A stretch of 64,000 nucleotides of DNA from an uncultured Verrucomicrobiota bacterium. GTDB lineage: Bacteria > Verrucomicrobiota > Verrucomicrobiia > Opitutales > Opitutaceae. This document shows positions 45,012 to 55,029 of this stretch, piece by piece. Each line of letters opens with the position of its first letter. The stretch's first letter is position 1. Position numbers and translations under genes: made by a program. The stretch spans positions 62,001 through 126,000 of the forward strand of contig CAIRBK010000036.1 in the NCBI GenBank assembly GCA_903876795.1. Direction: 5' to 3'. The notes below the pieces were generated by a model. The model ran no database searches, was not told the DNA's origin, and was given only the letters and a program-made list of their open reading frames with translations.

Positions 45012-46502
45012 TTAGACGATGATTTTTTCGGGCACCGGCACGGGCGGGTTGGTGATGTCGTCGTTGAGGACCCAGGTGTCCTTCGAGCCGCCGCCCTGGG
45101 AGGAGTTTACGACGAGGCTGCCTTTGCGGAGGGCGACGCGGGTGAGGCCGCCCGGCATGATCTTGATGGTCTCGCCGTTGAGGATGTAAGGGCGGAAGTC
45201 GATGTGGCGGCCCTCGATGGTGCCGCCTTCGATCACGCTGGGGCAGCGGGAGAGGCCGATGGTGGGCTGGGCGATGAAGTTGCGCGGGTGGGCGATGATC
45301 TTGGCGCGGAATTCCTCGATCTGCGTCTGCGTGCTATGGGGGCCCACCAACATGCCGTAGCCGCCGGCTTCGTTGACGCTTTTGACGACCAGTTTGGGGA
45401 GGTTGGCCAGGATGTAGTCCAGTTCGCCGTCGTTGCCCGAGAGATAGGTTTCCACGTTGGGCAGGATGGGGTCCTGGCCGAGGTAGAATTTGATCATCTT
45501 GGGCACGTAGTAATACATCGCCTTGTCGTCGGCAACGCCGGTGCCGATGGGGTTGCAGAGGGCGACGTTGCCCTTGCGGTAGGCCTCGAAGAGACCCGGC
45601 ACGCCCAGGAGCGAGTCTTTGCGGAAGACGGTGGGGTCGAGGAAGTCGTCGTCGATGCGGCGATAGATGACGTGAACGGGCGCGAGGCCGTCGGTGCGGC
45701 GCATGTAGACCTTGTCATTTTCGACCACGAGGTCGCCGCCCTCGACGATCTCGATGCCCATCTGGCGGGCGAGGAAACTGTGCTCGAAGTAGGCGGAGTT
45801 GAAGACACCCGGCGTGAGCAGCACCACGATGGGTTCGGGCACATGGGCGGGCGCGAGGTGGATGAGCAGGTTGAGCAGGTCGTTGGTGTAGTTCTCCACC
45901 GGACGCACGCGGTAGTCGCGGAGCATGTTGGGGAATACACGCTTCATGACCTGGCGGTTTTCGAGCACGTAGCTGACGCCGGAGGGCGTGCGGAGGTTGT
46001 CCTCAAGGACCGAATAGACGCCGGACTCGTCGCGGATCATGTCGGAGCCGTTGATGTGGACGTAGAGGTCCCTGGCGATCTTGCAACCCACGAGTTCCTT
46101 GCGGAAGTTTTTCGACGTTTCGACCATTTCCAGGGGCACGATGCCCTCGGTGATGATGCGCTGGGGTCCGTAGATGTCGGCCAGGAACAGGTTGAGCGCC
46201 TGCATGCGCTGGATGAGGCCGCGCTCAAGGTGCGCCCATTCGTGGGAGGGGATGATGCGGGGCAGCAGATCGAAGGGGAAAATCTTCTCGGTGCCGGCGT
46301 TGTCGGAATAGACCGTGAAGGTGACGCCGCGGTTGATGAAGGTCTGGTCGGCGGTTCGCTGGCGGTCCATGAGCTCCGCCATGCTCTCCATCAAGCTGAA
46401 GCGTTCGTAGAGACGCCGGTAGTGGGGCCGGGCTTTGCCGGGGGCGGCAAACATCTCGTCGTAAAATTTACCGTGCTCGTAGTTCGCGAAAAGGTCTGCC
46501 AT
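45012..46502 (-). CDS. circularly permuted type 2 ATP-grasp protein
   Basis: DAxNG-like [66 protein letters not shown]. Confidence 0.93.
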   Translation of the reverse strand: MADLFANYEHGKFYDEMFAAPGKARPHYRRLYERFSLMESMAELMDRQRTADQTFINRGVTFTVYSDNAGTEKIFPFDLLPRIIPSHEWAHLERGLIQRMQALNLFLADIYGPQRIITEGIVPLEMVETSKNFRKELVGCKIARDLYVHINGSDMIRDESGVYSVLEDNLRTPSGVSYVLENRQVMKRVFPNMLRDYRVRPVENYTNDLLNLLIHLAPAHVPEPIVVLLTPGVFNSAYFEHSFLARQMGIEIVEGGDLVVENDKVYMRRTDGLAPVHVIYRRIDDDFLDPTVFRKDSLLGVPGLFEAYRKGNVALCNPIGTGVADDKAMYYYVPKMIKFYLGQDPILPNVETYLSGNDGELDYILANLPKLVVKSVNEAGGYGMLVGPHSTQTQIEEFRAKIIAHPRNFIAQPTIGLSRCPSVIEGGTIEGRHIDFRPYILNGETIKIMPGGLTRVALRKGSLVVNSSQGGGSKDTWVLNDDITNPPVPVPEKIIV

Positions 46503-46524
46503 GGGGAGCTTGGAAAGAAATGGA

Positions 46525-47013
46525 TCAGTTGGTTTTGGCGGCGATGGGCGCGTCGGGTTTGGCCCAAAGGTAGCTTTGCTCGCTTGCAAGTTCCGCGCCG
46601 TCCGCCCCGATAAGGCGTAGTTTCCACGCAACCGGCCGGGCTTTGGGGCCCGGCCAGTCTTTGCCGGTCACCCCGAAGCGGATGAGATGGCTCCCCTTGG
46701 GCAGGGAAACCGCGAAGCTCTCGGTGCGGACCTCGGGAGCCGCCGGTGTGATGATTTGCAACTCCACCCAGGCCACATCGATGGCGGATTCGCACCGGGT
46801 GCGGAGGTTGAAATAAAAGCCGTCCCGCGACGAGGACTGGGTGCGGAGGACGGTGGCGCCCCGGGTGTTTTCTTTGCCGTCGAAGAATTCGGAGACCCGG
46901 GCAAACGAGCTGGCGGGCATGTATTCGGGCAGCATACGCTCGATTTTGACGCCTGCGGCCGAGGCCGTGGCGCAGCCAAAAGCGAGGGTGATCAGAAGTG
47001 CGGAAAAACGCAT
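46525..47013 (-). CDS. hypothetical secreted protein
   Basis: Signal-peptide-like N-terminus, 162 aa. Confidence 0.55.
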   Translation of the reverse strand: MRFSALLITLAFGCATASAAGVKIERMLPEYMPASSFARVSEFFDGKENTRGATVLRTQSSSRDGFYFNLRTRCESAIDVAWVELQIITPAAPEVRTESFAVSLPKGSHLIRFGVTGKDWPGPKARPVAWKLRLIGADGAELASEQSYLWAKPDAPIAAKTN

Positions 47014-47110
47014 GGGGAGGTCTTTACGCGACGAGAAGGCTCAGCACAAGGACTGTCGCAGTTCGCATGCCTGAGAATGAAAAGTTTTCATTTAGTGCGC
47101 GCTCCGGTTT

Positions 47111-48736
47111 TCAGGGTGCCTGGATGTCGAGGGTGTGGTAGCGGTGAATGCCGAGCAGGGACGGGACCCAGCCTTTGATATCCGGGTGGATCAGGTAGGT
47201 GCGCGCGCCGAAAAAGACCGGGACGGCGGGGGCCTCGGCCACAAGGATGGCCTCGGCTTGCCGGAGCAGGTCGAAGCGGCGGGAGATGTCGAGTTCGCCG
47301 GCCGCCATCTCGATCAGGCGGTCGTAGGCGGGATTTTTCCAGCCGGTGTTGTTGTTGCCGCTGTTGGATGTGAAAAGGTCGGTGAATGTGGCCGGGTCGT
47401 TGAAATCTCCTACCCAGCGGGAGCGCAGCACGTCGAAGTCGAGGGTCTGCATCGCGTCGATGTAGACGCGGAAGTCCATCGACGAGAGGACGCTTTCGAC
47501 GCCGAGTTCGCGGCGCCACATCTGTTGGACCGCCTCGAAGACCTTGGTGTTGACCGGGTCGGCGTTCATTTTGACTTCGATTTTGGGGAAGCCTTTGCCG
47601 CCGGGGTAGCCGGCCTCGGCGAGCAGGAGCCGGGCGGCCTCGAAATCGGTGGGCATCGATGCGGTCGAGGTGTAGCCCGCAGTGTTTGGTGGAATGAAGG
47701 CGTGGGCCGGCGTGCGGCTGCCGCGCATCACGGGCCCCGCGATGGCTTCGCGGTCGATGGCCATCCCGAGGGCGCGGCGCACACGCAAGTCGTCAAACGG
47801 GGGTTTGGTGGTGTTGAAACGCACGTAGAATGTTTCCAGGAACGGATCGACGCGCAGTTTGTCGGGTGCGTCGCGGCGCCAGGCATCGAGACGGTCAGGC
47901 AGCACGTCGTAGGTGACGTGGAGTTGTCCGGCGCGAAATGCGCGTTCTTCCACTCCGGGGTCGGCCACGGGGAAAAACTTCACTCCCGCGATCCGGCTTT
48001 GGGCGGCGCCGTGGTAGCGCGGGTTTTTTTTAACGAGGATGTGCTGGTCCGGTATCCACTCGGAGAGGGTGAAAGCGCCGTTGCCCACGAGAGCGCCGGG
48101 CCGGGTCCAGCCGGTGCCTCGAGCGTGGGCTTCGCCTTGTTTCAGGATCGATGGAGGGTGCACGGGAAACCATGCCTGATGCGCGGTGAGCGAGAGCAGG
48201 TAGGGCGTGGGGTGGTCGAGCGTGAGTTGCAGGGTGCGTGCGTCGAGGGCCTTGGCGCCCACTTGGGAGAAATCGGCGAGCTTGCCCGCGGTGTAGTCGG
48301 CCGCGCCCTTCAAAGGCGCGAGCATGTAGGCGTATTCGGAACCGAGTTTGGGCGAGAGGATGCGTTCGATGGAGAAGACGAAGTCCTGGGCGGTGACCGG
48401 GTCGCCGTTGGACCAGAGGCCGTCGGGGCGGAGGTGGAAAGTGTAAACGAGACCGTCGGCCGAGACATCCCACCTCGCGGCCGCGCCGGGCAGGGGCTTG
48501 GACGTGGCCTCGTCGATCACGGTGAGGCCTTCGAAGAGGGCTATGAGGATGTTGTAATCCGTGAATGCGACGGCGATGTGGGGGTCCAGATCGGCCGGCT
48601 CCGCGCCGTTGCCGATGAGAAGGATCTTGGTTTGGCGGGCCGCCTCGGCGGGAGTGTCTTTTTTCAGGCATCCCGTGAAGACCGAAAAGCCCACCGTTAG
48701 GGTGAGGAGAAAACGCAGGGAACGTTGGAGCGACAT
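47111..48736 (-). CDS. peptide ABC transporter substrate-binding protein (OppA-like)
   Basis: EPADLDPHIAVAFTDYNILIALFEGLTVIDEATSKPLPGAAARWDVSADGLVYTFHLR; lipoprotein-like signal FTGC. Confidence 0.92.
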   Translation of the reverse strand: MSLQRSLRFLLTLTVGFSVFTGCLKKDTPAEAARQTKILLIGNGAEPADLDPHIAVAFTDYNILIALFEGLTVIDEATSKPLPGAAARWDVSADGLVYTFHLRPDGLWSNGDPVTAQDFVFSIERILSPKLGSEYAYMLAPLKGAADYTAGKLADFSQVGAKALDARTLQLTLDHPTPYLLSLTAHQAWFPVHPPSILKQGEAHARGTGWTRPGALVGNGAFTLSEWIPDQHILVKKNPRYHGAAQSRIAGVKFFPVADPGVEERAFRAGQLHVTYDVLPDRLDAWRRDAPDKLRVDPFLETFYVRFNTTKPPFDDLRVRRALGMAIDREAIAGPVMRGSRTPAHAFIPPNTAGYTSTASMPTDFEAARLLLAEAGYPGGKGFPKIEVKMNADPVNTKVFEAVQQMWRRELGVESVLSSMDFRVYIDAMQTLDFDVLRSRWVGDFNDPATFTDLFTSNSGNNNTGWKNPAYDRLIEMAAGELDISRRFDLLRQAEAILVAEAPAVPVFFGARTYLIHPDIKGWVPSLLGIHRYHTLDIQAP

Positions 48737-48809
48737 GGTTGATCACTCAACCCGCTCAGACCCCGCGTGGCAACGTGCTAACCCCGCATTTGGGGCCCGC
48801 TTGAACGGT

Positions 48810-48836
48810 AACAACTAACCCATTGTGTTAGTTGTT
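48810..48836. repeat. family A palindrome, copy A3 (solo): AACAACTAACCCATTGTGTTAGTTGTT
   Basis: 10-bp perfect arms, loop CCATTGT; lies between divergent genes. Confidence 0.97.
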
Positions 48837-48907
48837 CCGTGTGGGCATGAAGAAATCGGCGGGCAATTTCGTTGCCAGTGGGGCGGGGCGGGGGTTTGCA
48901 GGTGGGG

Positions 48908-49726
48908 ATGCAATGGTATTATGCGATCGACGGGCAGCGGTGCGGCCCGGTCACACACCTCGAATTGGAGCGTCTGGTCAGGGCCGGCACGATTGTCGGC
49001 GATACGCTCCTTTGGCGGCAGGGCATGAACGAGTGGCAGACGCTGGCCGCGGTGCGCGCGGTCAACCCGGCTTGGATCGCCGAGCCACCCGGGACCCGAG
49101 AAAAGGGGTCCGCAGGCGAGGTCGCGGCCGCCGCCGAGGCTCCTGTCGCGGGCGGCGAGCCCGCGGCTGCGCCGGCCGGTGACGCAGGCGTGGGCGGCTC
49201 TGCATCGGCGACCGCCGAGGAGGTCGTCTTGAACTACGCCGGGTTCGGGCGACGTGCCGGCGCGCATCTGGTGGATTTCTTCCTGTGGTGGTTGATCTGG
49301 CAGGTGCTGGTCGAGCTGGTTGGTCGAAAGTATTTCCCCGAGGCCATGGTCATTGCCCAGCAAGGGCCGGGTTATCAGCCCAAGCCGGATGAGCTGATGA
49401 TGCTGCTGCGTTTTCTGGGTGTGTCGTTTTTCATCGGTATGGTGTGGGCCGTTATTTATGACGCGCTCTTTGTGCTGCGTTTTGGGGCCACTCCGGGCAA
49501 GCTGATGCTTGGTCTGCGCGTCGTGGGTGCCGACGGCCGTCCCCTTGGGCTGATGCGCATCACGGCCCGTTGCCTCGCGAAGGGGTTGGTCGGCTTTACG
49601 CTCGGGATCGGCTATTTGATCGTGGCCATCGACGATCAGAAGCGCGGTCTGCATGATTTTTTTTGCAAAACCCGCGTCGTGCAAACACGCCCTGGGCGCA
49701 GATCCCGCCTCAATCCGCCAACGTGA
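48908..49726 (+). CDS. RDD family membrane protein with GYF_2-like N-terminus
   Basis: MQWYYAIDGQRCGPVTHLELERLVRAGTI; YAGFGRRAGAHLVDFFLWW, FGATPGKLMLGLRVVGADGRPL. Confidence 0.85.
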   Translation: MQWYYAIDGQRCGPVTHLELERLVRAGTIVGDTLLWRQGMNEWQTLAAVRAVNPAWIAEPPGTREKGSAGEVAAAAEAPVAGGEPAAAPAGDAGVGGSASATAEEVVLNYAGFGRRAGAHLVDFFLWWLIWQVLVELVGRKYFPEAMVIAQQGPGYQPKPDELMMLLRFLGVSFFIGMVWAVIYDALFVLRFGATPGKLMLGLRVVGADGRPLGLMRITARCLAKGLVGFTLGIGYLIVAIDDQKRGLHDFFCKTRVVQTRPGRRSRLNPPT

Positions 49727-50528
49727 TGTCGGCCACGATGCCGCTCGCGCGAAACTCCCCGCCTTTTCGCGTGACGCGGACCACTCGGATCGACGATCCC
49801 TCCACGTCCACCGCGAGGCCGCCGAAAGGCCGCGAGAAGGACCCCGTGTTGATCACCGTGATGTCCGGCCTGCCCGGCACGCGCCAGACTCCGGGGTAGT
49901 GGGTGTGGCCGAGCACGACGACGCGGGCGCGCGGGCGTTGCGCGCGGGCGAGCGCCGCCACGATGCGGGGTGTGTTTCGCCAGGTGTGCAGCATCGACAG
50001 GATGCGTGTCGGCGGGATGAGCGTATGGGCAAGCCGCCGCGACTGCGCAAGGATGCCGGGGTGGAAAAATTCCTCGGGGTCCCGAAGGTCGAGGCAGGCG
50101 ACGCGATTGAGGTGAAGGCGTGTTTCCACGCTCGCCAGGGTGGAGGCGTCCCGGCCCTCGCGCAGTACCGCGAGCCGTCGGTCGATTTCGATTCGTTGAC
50201 GACTCCAAGGCGCGATCGAGTCGAAGAAAACGTCGCCGTGGGTGATCCATACGCGGTCGTCCGCGAGACTCAGCTCGGCCACCTCGGAGATGTCGGGGTC
50301 GTGGTTTCCGCTGATGAAGGTCGTCTCCGCGCAGGTGTTTTTGAAGTGGTTGCGCAACTCGTCCCAGTGTTGGCGCAGCGAAGGGACCACGGTGTCGAGA
50401 GTGTCCCCGTTGAGCACCAGGCGTTCGGTCTCGCGCAGCAGCGGGTTAAGCGCCGCCGGGGACTGCGCCGTGCTGCCCGGGTCGCGATAATGAAGGTCGG
50501 ATAAAATGCGTGTGCGCGGGGCGTGCAT
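49710..50528 (-). CDS. metallophosphoesterase
   Basis: ILSDLHY, LVLNGDTLD, ISGNHDPD, VVLGHTHYPGVW. Confidence 0.85.
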   Translation of the reverse strand: MHAPRTRILSDLHYRDPGSTAQSPAALNPLLRETERLVLNGDTLDTVVPSLRQHWDELRNHFKNTCAETTFISGNHDPDISEVAELSLADDRVWITHGDVFFDSIAPWSRQRIEIDRRLAVLREGRDASTLASVETRLHLNRVACLDLRDPEEFFHPGILAQSRRLAHTLIPPTRILSMLHTWRNTPRIVAALARAQRPRARVVVLGHTHYPGVWRVPGRPDITVINTGSFSRPFGGLAVDVEGSSIRVVRVTRKGGEFRASGIVADITLAD

Positions 50529-50852
50529 GATGCGGAATGCGTTGGGCGCGAGATGGAGGGATGGTCTGGGACGACTGCGGCGACGGCCCGGAGGCAGCCA
50601 AGACGAATCGGCCTTGAGCGGGAAGCCCCATGTCGCTCGCCAGATGGCTTTCGTCCATTCTCCATCGGGTTGATAACCGCCTCGACTCTCCGACTTATCT
50701 CTGCACGTTGGCTGTCTCCTGTCTCTGGACTGTTTGTAATCTAGGTCCGGATTATGCCAGACAAACCCTAGTTTACATCCTTGGGCGCGCGGGTCGCGCG
50801 TCCTCGGCCCGCCTTTGCTGCGCGGGCATTTGGTTCGGCCCGTTTCGCATCC

Positions 50853-52133
50853 ATGTCATTCAAAGATCTCAATCTCGCCGCCGACATCCTCCGCGGCGTC
50901 ATTTCGGCCGGCTACACCGACCCGACTCCCATCCAACTGCGCGCCATCCCGGTGGTGCTTTCCGGTCGCGACCTGATCGCCTCCGCGCAGACCGGCACCG
51001 GCAAGACCGCCGCGTTTGCCCTGCCCATTCTTTCAAAGCTCGGCGCGCATGGCCGTGCGCCGCGCGTGCTCGTCCTCGAACCGACGCGCGAGCTCGCCGC
51101 CCAGGTCGAGACCGCGTTCCGTGATTTCGCGAGACACACCGACATCCGCACGGTCGCCCTCTTCGGCGGCGTCGGCTACGGACATCAGCGCAACGAGCTT
51201 AAGCGCGGCGTCGACGTGATCGCCGCCACGCCCGGCCGCCTGGTCGATTTCATCAAGGGCGGCGAACTCTCGCTCAACACCATCGAGATTCTCGTCCTGG
51301 ACGAAGTCGATCGCATGCTCGACATGGGATTCCTGCCCGTCGTCAAAGACATCATCGCGCGCTGCCCCAAGGGTCGCCAGACGCTGTTTTTCTCCGCCAC
51401 CGTTCCTCCCGAGATCGCCGCCGTCGCGTCGTTTGCGCTGCGCAATCCCGAACGCGTCGAATGCGGCGTGAACCGCTCCGTCAACCAGTCGGTCAACCAC
51501 GCGCTTTATCCGGTCGCGTGGGCCCAGAAGTTCGACCTGCTCGTGGCGCTGCTCGAGAAAACCGATTATCAAAGCGTGCTGATCTTCAGCCGCACCAAGC
51601 ACGGTGCCGACAAGATCGCCGCTCGGCTCAAGGCCGCCAAGCATACCGTCGCCATCCTGCACGCCAACCGCTCGCAGAACCAGCGCATCGAGGCCCTCGC
51701 CGGCTTCAAGAGCGGCAAGTACGAGATCATGGTCGCCACCGACATCGCCGCGCGCGGCATCGACGTCGCCGGCGTGACCCACGTCATCAACTACGACGTG
51801 CCCGAGAATCCCGAAGACTACGTTCACCGTATCGGCCGCACCGGCCGCGCGATGGCCGTGGGCGACGCGTTCACGCTGGTCTCGCCGGAAAACGCCGACG
51901 ACATCCGCGACATCCAGCGTTTCATCGGGGCCAAGATCCCGGAGCTGCGTCTGGAAGGTTTCCCTTACCAGCCCTTCGTCATGAATCCCTCCTATCCGAA
52001 GAAGGGGCAGCAGCAGCGTCGCGGCGGCGGCAATGGCGGAGGCGGCCAACGGCCCCAACGCGGCCCGTCCACCGGTGGAGGTCGCCCAAGCGGCGGCGGC
52101 CGATCCGGCGGTGGCAACCGAGGCCGTCGGTGA
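50853..52133 (+). CDS. DEAD/DEAH-box RNA helicase
   Basis: TPIQLRAIPVVLSGRDLIASAQTGTGKTAAF, LVLDEVDRMLDMGF, ATDIAARGIDVAGVTHVINYDVPENPEDYVHRIGRTGR; glycine-rich C-terminus. Confidence 0.95.
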   Translation: MSFKDLNLAADILRGVISAGYTDPTPIQLRAIPVVLSGRDLIASAQTGTGKTAAFALPILSKLGAHGRAPRVLVLEPTRELAAQVETAFRDFARHTDIRTVALFGGVGYGHQRNELKRGVDVIAATPGRLVDFIKGGELSLNTIEILVLDEVDRMLDMGFLPVVKDIIARCPKGRQTLFFSATVPPEIAAVASFALRNPERVECGVNRSVNQSVNHALYPVAWAQKFDLLVALLEKTDYQSVLIFSRTKHGADKIAARLKAAKHTVAILHANRSQNQRIEALAGFKSGKYEIMVATDIAARGIDVAGVTHVINYDVPENPEDYVHRIGRTGRAMAVGDAFTLVSPENADDIRDIQRFIGAKIPELRLEGFPYQPFVMNPSYPKKGQQQRRGGGNGGGGQRPQRGPSTGGGRPSGGGRSGGGNRGRR

Positions 52134-52253
52134 GGGTGTGTTTCCGCCGTGCCTCCTGACACGTTCAGGAGGCGTGAACGGCGGCGGCAGTTTCAGCGGC
52201 AACGCCCATAATTGTTTTCCTTCCGGTGAGGGACGACTTATCTTGTGGCCAAG

Positions 52254-53315
52254 ATGAGCGAAGAACCCCCGCCGCCCCAACTGCGTCTGCGTCCCCGCAA
52301 GCGCGAGGAAGACCCCGTCCCGCCTGCGCCCGCTCCCGAGCAGGTCGTTGCGCCCGTCTCACCGTCGGTTGACGTCAACCCACCGCCCGTTGCGCCGACG
52401 GATGCGTCTTCGCGTTTCCGTCTCAAGCCCAAGCTGGCGGTTGAGCCTGCCGGTGACACGTCCGTCGCGGCATCGGTCCCGGAGTCCCCGACGCCTGGCA
52501 TTGTCCCGCCACCCGGGGCGGTCGGAGCCGGGCCTCGACCGGAGCCGGAAAAGCCGGAGTCCACCGCCTCGGTGCCGGGGCAAGCGGTCTCCATCACTCC
52601 CGCTCCCGAGACGCCGATCCGGGCCGGACCAGTTCCCGAGGCTCAACGGGCGCTCCCTCGTGAGCCTGCATCCGTCTTGCCACCGATGGCCATGAATCCG
52701 TTGGCGGTCCCTCTGCCGCCCGCGCCATCAAGCGCGCCGGTCGGAGCGGTCGCCCGTCGGCCGGTGGTGCCGGCGCCCGTGGTGAAGCGTGCCCCCGGCA
52801 AGGCGGGGTTGCTGCTCGGTTTGCTGGGTGCCGTCGTGGTGCTGGGCGGCGGAACGCTGTCTTTCCTTTTTATGCGCCCGGAGTCGGCTGAACCGGTTGC
52901 GCCGATCAGGCCCGCCGCAGTTCCAGCGGCAGTGCCCGCCGTCCCCGTTACCGCCCCCGTCCCCGAGACGCCCAAGCCGCCGCCGGCACCGACTCCTGCT
53001 CGGCTCGAAATCGCTCCGCTCCCCTCGTCACCCGAAATGGTTCAGGCGGCTGCGACCGATCAGGCCAAGAGCGCCAAGGCGGCGGTCAATGCCGCCCCGG
53101 TGGTTTCACCCGAGTTCCGGCTGTGGACCGACGGCGTGCGCATCAGCGGCGTGGCCTCGGGCAGTTCACCGCGCGCCATCATCAACGGCCGGCTGGTGCG
53201 TCCCGGCGATCTCATCGACACGGGCGAGGGCATCGTCTTCGAGGGTATTGATGTGGAAAAGAAGCAGGTGATGTTCCGCAACCGTGCGGGCGCGGTCGCC
53301 GGCAAGGCGTATTGA
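52254..53315 (+). CDS. proline-rich hypothetical membrane protein
   Basis: Pro/Ala-rich N-term, TM (GLLLGLLGAVVVLGGGTLSFLFM), conserved-looking C-term FRLWTDGVRISGVASGSSPRAIINGRLVRPGD. Confidence 0.65.
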   Translation: MSEEPPPPQLRLRPRKREEDPVPPAPAPEQVVAPVSPSVDVNPPPVAPTDASSRFRLKPKLAVEPAGDTSVAASVPESPTPGIVPPPGAVGAGPRPEPEKPESTASVPGQAVSITPAPETPIRAGPVPEAQRALPREPASVLPPMAMNPLAVPLPPAPSSAPVGAVARRPVVPAPVVKRAPGKAGLLLGLLGAVVVLGGGTLSFLFMRPESAEPVAPIRPAAVPAAVPAVPVTAPVPETPKPPPAPTPARLEIAPLPSSPEMVQAAATDQAKSAKAAVNAAPVVSPEFRLWTDGVRISGVASGSSPRAIINGRLVRPGDLIDTGEGIVFEGIDVEKKQVMFRNRAGAVAGKAY

Positions 53316-53337
53316 TGGATTTGTTACGAGTGGATTC

Positions 53338-54447
53338 TCACCACGTGTCGACCGGGCCCTTGGGCACCGGGATCGACTCGCGGGCGAAGACGGGATCGTC
53401 GGGATCGCGCATGAACGAGGCGACCATGCGCTCGGGGGCGAACTTGGCCTTGAGCGCGCCGGATTCGTCGCAGAACTGCCGCCGCCAAACCAGAAACTCC
53501 GCGACCGCGGCGTCGAAGTCGGCGCGGGATTGGATGGTGATGATCCGCGCCTTGAACGGCTTGGCCGGACCGAACCTTTTCGCATACCAAGGGGCGACCT
53601 TGCGGAAGAGCTTCGCGCCGTGCTCCTCGCCGTAAAATTCGCAATACCGCTCGAAGTGCCGGCGCAGGACGCGCAGGCGCTCCTCAAACGCCGGTTCGGG
53701 CAGCAACTCTCCGGTGCGCAAGTAGTGGTCGGTGCGTTTGAAAATCCACGGATCGTAAAACGCCCCGCGGCCGACCGACACTCCGGCGCAGCCAGTCTGC
53801 TCGATCATGTGCCTGGCGGCCTCCGGTGTGGTCACGTCGCCGTTGCCGATCACCGGAATGTTCTTCACCGCCTGCACCACGGAACGGATGCCCACGAGGT
53901 TGACCTGGCCGGAAAAGCCCTGCGCGCGGGTGCGCCCGTGGACGAAGATCGCGGCGACCCCGGTGTCTTCCAGCACGCGGGCCAGGTCGGGCGCGGTGAG
54001 GTTGTCGTCGTCCCAGCCCAGGCGCATCTTGGCGGTCACGGGGATTTTCACCGCGTCGATCATGCAGCGCACCAACGCGGCCGTCTTGTCGAGCTCGGTC
54101 ATCATGGCGGACCCGCCGCCTATCTTGACGACCTTTTTCACGGGACAGCCCATGTTGATGTCCACCGATTGGGCGCCCATCTCCTGGCAGATGACGGCGG
54201 CGTCGCGCATCTCCCCGGCCACGGAGCCGAAGAGCTGGATGGCGAGCGGGCGGTCCTCGGCGCACGATTCGACGAGCTTGAGGGCGACTCGATTGCGCTC
54301 GATGAGGGAGCGGGCGTTGACGAGATCGGTGGTGGCCCAGCCGAGACCGCCGAGTTCGCGCACCGTCAGCCGCATGGGCAAGTTGGTGTAGCCGGCCAGC
54401 GGAGACAGGAAGAGATTCGAGGAAAGGGAGTGCGGACCGATGCGCAT
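53338..54447 (-). CDS. dus: tRNA-dihydrouridine synthase
   Basis: LFLSPLAGYTNLPMRLTVRELGG, SVDINMGCPVKKVVKIGGGSAMM, VPVTAKMRLGWDDDN-like, VHGRTRAQGFSG, VIGNGDVTTPEAA, VGRGAFYDPWIF. Confidence 0.93.
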   Translation of the reverse strand: MRIGPHSLSSNLFLSPLAGYTNLPMRLTVRELGGLGWATTDLVNARSLIERNRVALKLVESCAEDRPLAIQLFGSVAGEMRDAAVICQEMGAQSVDINMGCPVKKVVKIGGGSAMMTELDKTAALVRCMIDAVKIPVTAKMRLGWDDDNLTAPDLARVLEDTGVAAIFVHGRTRAQGFSGQVNLVGIRSVVQAVKNIPVIGNGDVTTPEAARHMIEQTGCAGVSVGRGAFYDPWIFKRTDHYLRTGELLPEPAFEERLRVLRRHFERYCEFYGEEHGAKLFRKVAPWYAKRFGPAKPFKARIITIQSRADFDAAVAEFLVWRRQFCDESGALKAKFAPERMVASFMRDPDDPVFARESIPVPKGPVDTW

Positions 54448-54545
54448 GGTGGTGCTGACGCCGAGCACCTTGCCCTTCCATTCCGACGCTACAAACGCAA
54501 AAACCACCACCGCCGCCTCCGCCGTCCCGACTCTAGCCGCCGCAG

Positions 54546-54572
54546 AACAACTAACACAATGGGTTGGTTTTC
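54546..54572. repeat. family A palindrome, copy A4 (inverted orientation, inner arm degenerate): AACAACTAACACAATGGGTTGGTTTTC
   Basis: Outer arm intact; loop ACAATGG is reverse complement of the other copies. Confidence 0.9.
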
Positions 54573-54602
54573 CGGTGCGAGTGCCGGGTGCGGGCAGGGA
54601 AA

Positions 54603-55016
54603 TCAGGGGTTCTCGGAGTCTTTGCGCGGGCGGATGGGTTTGGGGGTGGCGTAGGTCAGCGACGGATCGCGGCCTTCGGCCATTTCGCATAGCCAGTGGG
54701 CGAGGCGCAGGGTGATTTCCGCGTCGGGGAGTCTGGAGCGACCGGAAATATAGTCCGATAGCCGTTGCGGCGGGATGCCCAGGTGGCGCGCCAGCCGGAC
54801 CTTGCTGCCGTAGGGTTTGAGGCGGGCCTGGAGTTGGGTGGCGAGCACGTTCCAGAGCGGCGTGTCGTGTCCCGGTTGCCGCACCAGGCCGCCTGCGTTT
54901 TGGCGTTTAGGGCGCAGGGCTTCGGCGGCGCGGCGGGCCCCGGCTTCCGCAGCCATGGCGGCCGCGACGCCCAGCTCGCCCCACAATTTCAGCGCATAAG
55001 GAAGAGGAGTGTGCAT
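54603..55016 (-). CDS. small HTH-like DNA-binding protein, paralogue of 30682-31062
   Basis: PGHDTPLWNVLATQLQARLKPYGSKVRLARHLGIPPQRLSDYISGRSRLPDAEITLRLAHWL, about 37/62 identical by eye to the other copy. Confidence 0.88.
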   Translation of the reverse strand: MHTPLPYALKLWGELGVAAAMAAEAGARRAAEALRPKRQNAGGLVRQPGHDTPLWNVLATQLQARLKPYGSKVRLARHLGIPPQRLSDYISGRSRLPDAEITLRLAHWLCEMAEGRDPSLTYATPKPIRPRKDSENP

Positions 55017-55029
55017 GGAGTTTTTAAGA

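Noticed and set aside
45006-46613. 535-aa plus-strand ORF
   Set aside because: Antisense to the ATP-grasp gene; no recognisable motifs.
54448-54690. N-terminal extension of the dus ORF through palindrome A4
   Set aside because: Conserved Dus start is MRIGPHSLSSNLFLSPLAGYTNLP at 54447; the extension reads through the palindrome and HTH unit.
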